From NCBI GenBank assembly GCA_964625745.1, contig CAZVCJ010000131.1:1-11435 (forward strand): a stretch of 11,435 nt of DNA, written 5' to 3'. The position numbers were made by a program, and so were the translations under genes. Under the pieces are notes generated by a model, which was not told where the DNA came from, did no database searches, and was given only the letters and a program-made list of their open reading frames with translations. Below, piece by piece: positions 7,273 through 11,435 of this stretch (positions within the stretch are counted from its first letter, which is position 1; each line of letters opens with the position of its first letter). This DNA is from CAZVCJ01 sp964625745. Lineage in GTDB: Bacteria > Chloroflexota > Anaerolineae > VGOG01.

Positions 7273-7318
7273 GGTGTTCTCCCCCATTCTGCTTCGAAAT
7301 CCCAGCCGCTCCCCACTT

Positions 7319-7368
7319 GCCCAGGAGGCAGCTTTGTGCTATCACATCCTCAAGCCTGTCTCCTGGGC
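7319..7368 (-). other. Stem-loop in the mod leader
   Basis: GCCCAGGAG and CTCCTGGGC form a perfect nine-base inverted repeat (7360-7368 and 7319-7327) around a 32-base loop. It lies at the start of the roughly 100-base leader between the promoter at 7381-7409 and the mod start. It may stabilise the mRNA or affect early transcription. No known riboswitch is recognised. Confidence 0.45.
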
Positions 7369-7380
7369 TACCACAAGCAT

Positions 7381-7409
7381 AGTGTACCAGATTTCAGCTT
7401 GCCTGTCAA
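7381..7409 (-). promoter_or_regulatory. Sigma70-type promoter of mod
   Basis: On the minus strand the -35 box TTGACA (7404-7409, perfect) and the -10 box TACACT (7381-7386) are separated by 17 bases. Transcription should begin near 7374, giving a leader of about 100 bases before mod at 7272. Confidence 0.75.
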
Positions 7410-7411
7410 CA

Positions 7412-7448
7412 AAGAAGCCACCCGTGCTGACTGCGCAGGTGGCTTCTT
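7412..7448 (-). terminator. Terminator hairpin after abiE
   Basis: AAGAAGCCACC (7412-7422) and GGTGGCTTCTT (7438-7448) form an 11-base perfect stem with a 15-base loop. The arms supply T-rich ends in both directions, so it could stop transcripts from either side. The -35 box of the mod promoter follows within a few bases. Confidence 0.75.
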
Positions 7449-7469
7449 GGGTAGTGCGAGTTCCTATGT

Positions 7470-7583
7470 CTATTCGCCGCTGGTCACGGTGAACTTCCCT
7501 CCGTCGCTGCGGCCGAAGACTTCGGGGAAGTACATCAGCAATACCTCGCTCAGGAGGCAAAAGAGTTCCGCCTTGCTCGCCAT
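7470..7583 (-). CDS. Small ORF (37 aa) with a tail conserved in the downstream duplicate
   Basis: The ORF runs from ATG 7583-7581 to TAG 7470-7472, directly after and in frame with the stop of abiEii. No good ribosome binding site is visible. The last 22 residues (ending FGRSDGGKFTVTSGE) recur at 9930-9995. The three base differences there (7497, 7515, 7521) all fall at third codon positions and are synonymous, so the tail was once, or still is, under protein-level selection. I do not recognise the family. It may be a real small protein or the remnant of the 3' end of a longer gene carried by the duplicated segment. Confidence 0.35.
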   Translation of the reverse strand: MASKAELFCLLSEVLLMYFPEVFGRSDGGKFTVTSGE

Positions 7584-7589
7584 CGGGCT

Positions 7590-8393
7590 TCACGTAAGCA
7601 CTCGCATCAGGTTCTCCTGTGTCAGCAGAGCGGGGTCTGCACTCGGTTCCAGGAACGGGCGCACGTCAGAGACGACCTGATCCCATCGCACGGCTTGTAG
7701 TCGCCGATGCACCGCCTCCCGCCAGTTGCCTTCGGTCAACGGCTCACCGTGCCAACCCGTCTGCCGCAAGGCGTTGTTGAGCAGGACCAGGTTGGGCGCC
7801 GGCCAATCGGGATCGCTGAGAAACCACAGCAGGTCGTAGAGGTCTCTTCCCTTGACGTAGGGACGCTGAAGGATGGCATGGAGTTTGCCGGCCAGGAGCG
7901 ACGCCCGGTCGTGGTGTTGCAGTTGGAGAGTCACGTGGCGACGGACGAGGCTCGTGGTCAGCACTGCGCCGGCGGGCGGGTTGGTGTCCACCTCGATCTT
8001 GACCGAAAACACTTCGTCCCGGTGGGGCGACAGACCCAACTCGTAGAGTAGGCCAGGAAAGCGAATGAACGCGCTGTGGACCACTTTTCGGTCATTCACC
8101 TTGAGTTCCACGACATAGCCCTCAGCAGCGAACTCGGCCTGGATCACACGCAGGTAGGCCCGAAAGTCGTATTGGTCCCTGGCTCTCTCCAGAGCAAAGT
8201 CTAAGTCCTCGGAATAGCGAGCAGTGGCGAAGAGGAAACGGAGCGCCGTGCCGCCGTGGAAGGCAAGTGGGATCATCGCTCCGGCGCGCTGGAGTCCCCC
8301 CAGGATCCGCGCCTGGAGGTATTCGCGCGTGACGTTGCGCCCCTGAGCAGGCGTGGGGCTGGTGCGGATAAGGTCAGCCAGGTACTCCTTCAC
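7590..8393 (-). CDS. abiEii: AbiEii-type nucleotidyltransferase toxin
   Basis: This is the toxin of an AbiE (Type IV-like) toxin-antitoxin and phage-abortive system. Members are DNA polymerase beta-like nucleotidyltransferases (AbiEii/AbiGii family) that block growth upon infection; some act by modifying tRNA. Visible features of the 267-aa product are FHGGTALRFLF near residues 45-55, then SEDLDF near 61-66 (the GG...S and DxD-type metal site), KIEVD near 131-135, and LAGKLHAILQR and KGRDLYDL in the second half, all conserved family positions. The start is GTG at 8393-8391, which overlaps the TGA of abiEi by four bases, indicating translational coupling. It shares the abiEi promoter, and a terminator hairpin follows at 7412-7448. 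The protein seems complete. Family assignment is strong; the cellular target is not visible. Confidence 0.9.
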   Translation of the reverse strand: MKEYLADLIRTSPTPAQGRNVTREYLQARILGGLQRAGAMIPLAFHGGTALRFLFATARYSEDLDFALERARDQYDFRAYLRVIQAEFAAEGYVVELKVNDRKVVHSAFIRFPGLLYELGLSPHRDEVFSVKIEVDTNPPAGAVLTTSLVRRHVTLQLQHHDRASLLAGKLHAILQRPYVKGRDLYDLLWFLSDPDWPAPNLVLLNNALRQTGWHGEPLTEGNWREAVHRRLQAVRWDQVVSDVRPFLEPSADPALLTQENLMRVLT

Positions 8394-9031
8394 AGCGTTT
8401 CGTACTCCTGCGTCTCAGTGCGCCTCAGTCCCACGACGAACTCGGCGGCTCGCCACAGCTTGCGACTGCCGGTGCGGTCGGCTTGACGCCGGAGTTCCTC
8501 CGCATCCAGGCGATCCAGATTTTGCAAACGGAGCTCCCGTAGGTAGGCCGGCGAGTCCCCGCCGGCTTGCAGGTAGACCAGGTCCAGCAGAGCCTTCTCA
8601 GGCGTGGCGACGAAGGCTTTCTGGCCTCCGTTCAGATCGGTCAGTCGGTAGCCAAACAGATGGCTAGTCTTGACGTGACGAAATTCATAGGCGCCAAGTG
8701 GTGTCTCCCAGCGGCCAGGCCGCGCTGTGGTGACACTGGTGACCACAGGCACGTACTCCGGGATCAGGCCATAGTAAGCCAACGCCGCCTGGAGGCTAAC
8801 GTAAGAAGCACGCACCATACGATTGGCGATGAGAAAGGGGTGGGGTTTGACTTTCTGAAATGGCGGTGCCAGGGCATAGAGCCCACGCCGCAACTGGTAG
8901 AGACGACCCGCCTTTGTCCATCTCGACAATTGTCGGCGCGTGCTAGACGGGCCCACATCGCCAGCCAGGAGCAGGCTGGTCTCAAAGATCGGTTCATCAC
9001 CAACAATCTCAAGCAATCGTTCAAATTCCAT
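8390..9031 (-). CDS. abiEi: AbiEi-type antitoxin / transcriptional regulator
   Basis: The antitoxin partner of AbiEii (213 aa) neutralises the toxin and usually represses its own operon. An N-terminal winged-helix is visible at about residues 30-55 (RRQLSRWTKAGRLYQLRRGLYAL with a basic recognition segment). The typical core follows, with SLQAALAYYGLIPE near 79-92, SVTTARPGR near 98-106 and ATPEKALLDLVYL near 142-154. ATG at 9031-9029 is the first base triplet after a TATAAT box and a six-base gap, so the mRNA is probably leaderless; no Shine-Dalgarno sequence is possible at that distance. The gene overlaps abiEii by four bases. ATAC-GA-GTAT (9031-9041 region) at the promoter could be part of an operator. 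Family assignment is strong. Confidence 0.9.
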   Translation of the reverse strand: MEFERLLEIVGDEPIFETSLLLAGDVGPSSTRRQLSRWTKAGRLYQLRRGLYALAPPFQKVKPHPFLIANRMVRASYVSLQAALAYYGLIPEYVPVVTSVTTARPGRWETPLGAYEFRHVKTSHLFGYRLTDLNGGQKAFVATPEKALLDLVYLQAGGDSPAYLRELRLQNLDRLDAEELRRQADRTGSRKLWRAAEFVVGLRRTETQEYETL

Positions 9032-9037
9032 ACGAGT

Positions 9038-9066
9038 ATTATACCATAGATGGCATATTATTGCAA
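9038..9066 (-). promoter_or_regulatory. Promoter of abiEi-abiEii, likely leaderless
   Basis: The -35 box TTGCAA (9061-9066) and a perfect -10 box TATAAT (9038-9043) are 17 bases apart. The abiEi ATG (9031-9029) begins six bases after the -10 box, so the predicted transcription start coincides with the start codon. Confidence 0.8.
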
Positions 9067-9068
9067 CT

Positions 9069-9105
9069 AAGAAGCCGCCTGTGCTGGCTGCGCAGGTGGC
9101 TTCTT
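9069..9105 (-). terminator. Terminator hairpin after vapC
   Basis: AAGAAGCCGCCTG (9069-9081) and CAGGTGGCTTCTT (9093-9105) form a 13-base stem with one G-T mismatch and an 11-base loop. The core resembles the hairpins at 7412-7448 and 9887-9917. The abiE promoter begins three bases beyond it. Confidence 0.75.
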
Positions 9106-9152
9106 CTTGCCCGGCGACGACTTTGAGAAGGAGGAGCGTAAATGGAGTAAGA

Positions 9153-9554
9153 TTACCAGACTGTCGTCAAGGTTGACTTTTGAATCTTGCGGTCATGGCT
9201 GATGACGGGTATACCCAAATGCAGGGCGGTTGCGGCAATGATGCGGTCGGGTAAATCAGGCACCTCGGTCCGCGCCACACGAGTCATAGCCTGAGCCACG
9301 TGCCGGTCGAAGGGAATTTCTACCAGCACCGCATCGGCGGTATCAAGGGCGGCTATCAATCGGGGCAGAGCAGCGGCGTCAATCCTTCCTTTCTCGATCA
9401 GGTAGATCATCTCAGCCAGGGTGATGGTCGAAATGGCGATTTGCTCGTCCGCTGCTGCGGCGTCTTCAATCCAGCTACGGGCAGCCAGCGAAAGTCGGGC
9501 ATCGTCGTAAAGGTACCAGACGACCGTGTGGGTATCGGCGACGGCGCGGAGCAT
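9153..9554 (-). CDS. vapC: PIN-domain toxin, VapC-like ribonuclease
   Basis: This is the toxin of a Type II toxin-antitoxin pair; PIN-domain VapC proteins are Mg-dependent RNases, often cutting tRNA or rRNA. The product is 133 aa from ATG 9554-9552. Its acidic residues are in the family order: D7 (ADTHTVVW), E48 (LAEMIY), D103 (PDLPDRIIAATAL) and D121 (ISHDRKI). The open frame extends to 9584, but the internal ATG is the better start: it shares one base with the TAA of the antitoxin (TAATG), and GGGAGGA lies upstream. The gene follows the antitoxin under the promoter at 9856-9884, and the hairpin at 9069-9105 ends the unit. All catalytic residues are present, so it is likely functional. The target RNA is unknown. 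Confidence 0.9.
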   Translation of the reverse strand: MLRAVADTHTVVWYLYDDARLSLAARSWIEDAAAADEQIAISTITLAEMIYLIEKGRIDAAALPRLIAALDTADAVLVEIPFDRHVAQAMTRVARTEVPDLPDRIIAATALHLGIPVISHDRKIQKSTLTTVW

Positions 9555-9802
9555 TAGATGTCCTCCCTCGGAAAGCCAGCCCACATCTCGTGACGGATTC
9601 CATCTATGTCCTCAGTCGAGGGGGCTGGCCCCAGATCGGCACACAAACCCAGTAGTGACCTGCGCTTGGATGGTCGCTGGCCAAGCATGTCACGCTCGAT
9701 CTCCGAAACCATGCGCTCGATCAGGCGGATTTTCTCCACGGGTGGTAGTTGTCTGGCCAGAGAAACGACCTGTTCCAAAGTTGCGACTTTTGTCTCAGCC
9801 AC
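9554..9802 (-). CDS. VapB-like antitoxin
   Basis: This small acidic partner (82 aa) precedes a PIN toxin and ends in a TAATG overlap with it, the standard antitoxin-first arrangement. The N-terminal half has an amphipathic helical LARQLPPVEKIRLIERM stretch, a pattern common in antitoxins next to PIN toxins. The C-terminal tail DLGPAPSTEDIDGIRHEMW, ending FPREDI, is the kind of segment that binds the toxin. GTG at 9802-9800 is chosen as start because GGAGG lies eight bases upstream; the TTG at 9808 would be only two bases from it. No classical AbrB or RHH motif is obvious, so DNA binding is uncertain. The role follows mainly from context. Confidence 0.8.
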   Translation of the reverse strand: MAETKVATLEQVVSLARQLPPVEKIRLIERMVSEIERDMLGQRPSKRRSLLGLCADLGPAPSTEDIDGIRHEMWAGFPREDI

Positions 9803-9855
9803 TTCCAATTCCTCCTCTCTCTACGTCTTCGGGTTTCAGTTCGGCTGCTAGTCAT

Positions 9856-9884
9856 AGTGTACCAGATTTCAGCCCACCTGTCAA
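9856..9884 (-). promoter_or_regulatory. Sigma70-type promoter of the vapBC-like operon
   Basis: TTGACA (9879-9884) and TACACT (9856-9861) are 17 bases apart. The spacer differs from that of the mod promoter mainly next to the -35 box. The predicted start near 9849 gives a leader of about 47 bases to the GTG at 9802. Confidence 0.75.
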
Positions 9885-9886
9885 CA

Positions 9887-9917
9887 AAGCCACCTGCACT
9901 GGTTGCGCAGGTGGCTT
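9887..9917 (-). terminator. Terminator hairpin upstream of the vapBC-like operon
   Basis: AAGCCACCTGC (9887-9897) and GCAGGTGGCTT (9907-9917) make an 11-base perfect stem with a nine-base loop. A short T-rich stretch follows on the minus strand and runs into the -35 box at 9879-9884. Confidence 0.75.
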
Positions 9918-9929
9918 CTTGGGTTACCG

Positions 9930-10186
9930 CTATTCGCCGCTGGTCACGGTGAACTTGCCTCCGTCGCTGCGGCCAAAGACCTCGGGGAAGTACATCCCCT
10001 CTATGAGGAGAACGTCGTCAATACCTGGCCCTCGCGGGTTCGCGTCAGCAGCTTGCGCAACAGACGCGCTTCTCGTTCATGCCTGACCTCTCGTCTGCTC
10101 GAAGGTTCTGTCCGATAGCGGGCTCGCTCCTTCTCCTCAATAAACTCCGAATTCAGAGTTTCCAAGCGGAGTTTCGGAATCCGGAC
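9930..10186 (-). pseudogene. Remnant of an unrecognised gene, frameshifted
   Basis: Directly after the ATP-binding gene, and in the same frame, 61 codons are open (10186 to TAG at 10001-10003). They give a charged, helical-looking text (EFIEEKERARYR, HEREARLLRKLL). Comparison with copy 1 of the duplicated segment shows about 20 extra bases near 9998-10017. Without them this frame would run into the conserved tail ending FGRSDGGKFTVTSGE at 9930. I do not know the family. The charged part may be unrelated to the tail; an imperfect inverted repeat (AAACTCCG...CGGAGTTT, 10143-10175 region) also lies in this stretch. Confidence 0.3.
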
Positions 10187-11104
10187 TCAAGTTGCCAGCA
10201 CATAATGAGCATTGCGTCCTCTGCCTACAACCTTTATCGCATTGGCTTTCACCAATCGCCTCAGGCGGTACTCCGCTTGCTTCTCGGCCAAGCCGCACAA
10301 CGCCACCGCCTCGCGGCGGGTGATGCGCCCGTGGGTCTCCACATAGGCCAGGATAGCCTCCTCAGGAGAAACGGGCGACGGTTCGACTCTGGCCTCCCGA
10401 TGCAACGCCGGTGACAGGCGATAGATGCCTCGGCTGGCCTGTAGTGCCTCGGCCTGTGCCAGGCCTGCCAACACGCCGGCAGCATGGGAGGTGTCGCGTT
10501 GCAGCGCAGGCGCCAACGCCGGGGCCGTCGTCGCACCTTCTCGCCGGGCTTGCCATAGGGCCAGCAGTTCGTCTACCTCCAACGCCCGCCCCAGCCGTCG
10601 GCCTGCTTGCACAGCCAGCAGCACAAAGTCCAGGTCGGCCGGGCCGCAGGACAGGATGACGCTCACGCTGGCGGCGGTGCTCAGCGTGTAGTCTGGCGGT
10701 TGACGGCCGTTGCGCAACTGCCCCCGGTAGATGGTCTCCACGCCCCGGCCGGTACGCTCCACCAGGCCTGCCCGTTTGAAGGCATCGGCCAGGCGCGGGT
10801 TACGCGGGCGCGGCTCGGTGACCAGCAGATTGTCCGGCCTGACCCCCTCCACAAAACCACCTGGGTTGCTCACCCGCACGTGGTCGTCGCGCAGTTGCAC
10901 GTGGACAGCGCCCAGCCGGCTATAGTCGCGGTGGATGAGAGCATTGTTGATAGCCTCGCGTACCCCTGCCCGGCCGTAGAGCGGCACGCCGATGCGCATG
11001 CCGCCTATCATCAATTCCTGCTCCTCGTTGCGTACGCCGATTGCCTCCACCAACCACTCGTGGATGCGCAATAGTGGCCAGTGGCGGAACTCGTTGACCG
11101 CCAC
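10187..11104 (-). CDS. COG2865-type ATP-binding / winged-helix protein, N-terminally truncated
   Basis: The product (305 aa) carries a GHKL-like ATPase fold of the HATPase_c_4 type, followed by a C-terminal winged helix. Visible parts are REAINNALIHRDYS at residues 49-62 (N box), VSNPGGF at 78-84, RPRNPRLADAF near 99-109, ERTGRGVETI at 116-125, and a helix-turn-helix at about 245-303 (ITRREAVALCGLAEKQAEYRLRRL). Full-length members are usually about 450-550 aa with an AlbA_2 (Schlafen-like) N-terminal domain, which is absent. GTG at 11104-11102 has no ribosome binding site, and the frame stays open upstream to a TGA near 11190 without another start. A plus-strand gene fragment occupies the place where the N-terminus should be. 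It is probably a broken regulator or defence-associated gene; if expressed, it would lack its nucleic-acid-binding front domain. Confidence 0.75.
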   Translation of the reverse strand: MAVNEFRHWPLLRIHEWLVEAIGVRNEEQELMIGGMRIGVPLYGRAGVREAINNALIHRDYSRLGAVHVQLRDDHVRVSNPGGFVEGVRPDNLLVTEPRPRNPRLADAFKRAGLVERTGRGVETIYRGQLRNGRQPPDYTLSTAASVSVILSCGPADLDFVLLAVQAGRRLGRALEVDELLALWQARREGATTAPALAPALQRDTSHAAGVLAGLAQAEALQASRGIYRLSPALHREARVEPSPVSPEEAILAYVETHGRITRREAVALCGLAEKQAEYRLRRLVKANAIKVVGRGRNAHYVLAT

Positions 11105-11253
11105 ATCGGTGCCACATTGAAGTGGTATTGGAGGCGTACCGCTATCGGGACCAGCAACGGGCCATGGAAGCCACCTGCGCCCGTTTCAATGCTGCCAACC
11201 TGCGCTGGCGCGACGGACGACTGTTGCGTATCACAGTCGCACCACCCGGCTAG
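11098..11253 (+). pseudogene. C-terminal fragment of an unrecognised plus-strand gene
   Basis: The plus strand is open from after a TGA at 11095-11097 to TAG at 11251-11253 (51 codons). It reads like real protein, with segments such as VVLEAYRYRDQQRAMEA and NLRWRDGRLLRITVAPPG. The only ATG (11164) would give 29 aa and has no good ribosome binding site. The left end abuts and overlaps the truncated 5' end of the minus-strand gene. It is best read as the 3' end of a gene whose front was lost. The family is not recognised, and coincidence is possible. Confidence 0.3.
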
Positions 11254-11435
11254 TTTCTAATTATGCGGTTGTTAAGGTGCAGGTCAAGCCTCATGTTAAG
11301 AGCACCTTTTCGATGATAACCAGGCCTTCACAAAAAAACCGAGATGCTGGATCGTTCTAGGCAGCTCGGCTAGCTTGAACCTCAAGTAGAGCCCTGGTGT
11401 TGCAGCTCTGCAGTCCCATCCAACGATGGGTAGCC

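Larger units (their letters stand above)
7378..7536 (-). repeat. Duplicated segment, copy 1 (coding tail, terminator, promoter)
   Basis: It matches 9853-9996 along nearly its whole length. Read on the minus strand it holds, in order, 22 codons and a TAG stop, a strong hairpin, and a TTGACA-17-TACACT promoter. It lies between abiEii and mod. Internal differences are small indels around the hairpin and three substitutions in the coding tail. Confidence 0.9.
9853..9996 (-). repeat. Duplicated segment, copy 2 (coding tail, terminator, promoter)
   Basis: This is the second copy of the segment at 7378-7536, in the same orientation and with the same order of coding tail, hairpin and TTGACA-17-TACACT promoter. 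It lies between the ATP-binding gene fragment and the antitoxin gene. Confidence 0.9.

Noticed and set aside
7342..7593. 83-aa minus-strand ORF
   Set aside because: It runs across the terminator and promoter of the duplicated segment in a different frame from the conserved tail, and has no ribosome binding site.
9127..9145. ATG-GAG-TAA mini-ORF with AAGGAGG upstream on the plus strand
   Set aside because: A two-codon frame after a Shine-Dalgarno-like stretch is likely chance, and no plus-strand gene or promoter is nearby.
9526..10086. 186-aa plus-strand ORF
   Set aside because: It crosses the antitoxin gene, promoter, terminator and repeat in antisense; no motif.
11275..11312. AAGGTGC...GCACCTTTT inverted repeat as a plus-strand terminator
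   Set aside because: The stem is only seven bases with a loop of about 21, too weak to call. Otherwise nothing is recognised in 11254-11435.

Overview
All clear genes in this window lie on the minus strand. Moderate-to-high GC, the protein families present and an abundant family of palindromic repeats suggest a bacterium of the Chloroflexota (Anaerolineae/Caldilineae-like). That assignment is an inference from style, because no rRNA or marker gene is present. The content is a defence and toxin-antitoxin island rather than housekeeping DNA.

Layout in transcription order, from right to left. (1) 11097-11253 plus strand and 10187-11104 minus strand: two gene fragments facing away from each other, both lacking their 5' parts. 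The minus-strand one is a COG2865-type ATP-binding/winged-helix protein without its usual N-terminal AlbA_2 domain. (2) 9153-9802: a VapB-like antitoxin and a PIN-domain (VapC) toxin, overlapping by one base. (3) 7590-9031: an AbiEi/AbiEii toxin-antitoxin pair overlapping by four bases. (4) 4126-7272 and 1-3172: a Type III restriction-modification system with mod (beta-class DNA methyltransferase) and res (helicase plus nuclease).

The restriction system is unusual. The res frame is open from 3172 to the left edge of the window except for one in-frame TAG at 728-730, which separates the helicase part (814 aa) from the nuclease part. A TTG codon with an upstream GGGAG follows the TAG directly, so re-initiation is possible. 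A small IS200/IS605-type Y1 transposase gene and about 400 bp of tandem two-hairpin repeats lie between mod and res. Another repeat of the same family lies in frame inside mod, with stem changes that are matched on both arms. The segment of mod between its two catalytic motifs is AT-rich, as expected if the target-recognition domain was exchanged.

The three transcription units (vapBC, abiE, mod-res) are each preceded by a compact module made of a terminator hairpin followed at once by a sigma70-type promoter. Two of the modules belong to a duplicated segment of about 150 bp, which also carries the coding tail of an unrecognised protein; the copies differ there only at synonymous positions. 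The abiEi promoter places the start codon where transcription should begin, so its mRNA is probably leaderless. No tRNA, rRNA or CRISPR array was seen.
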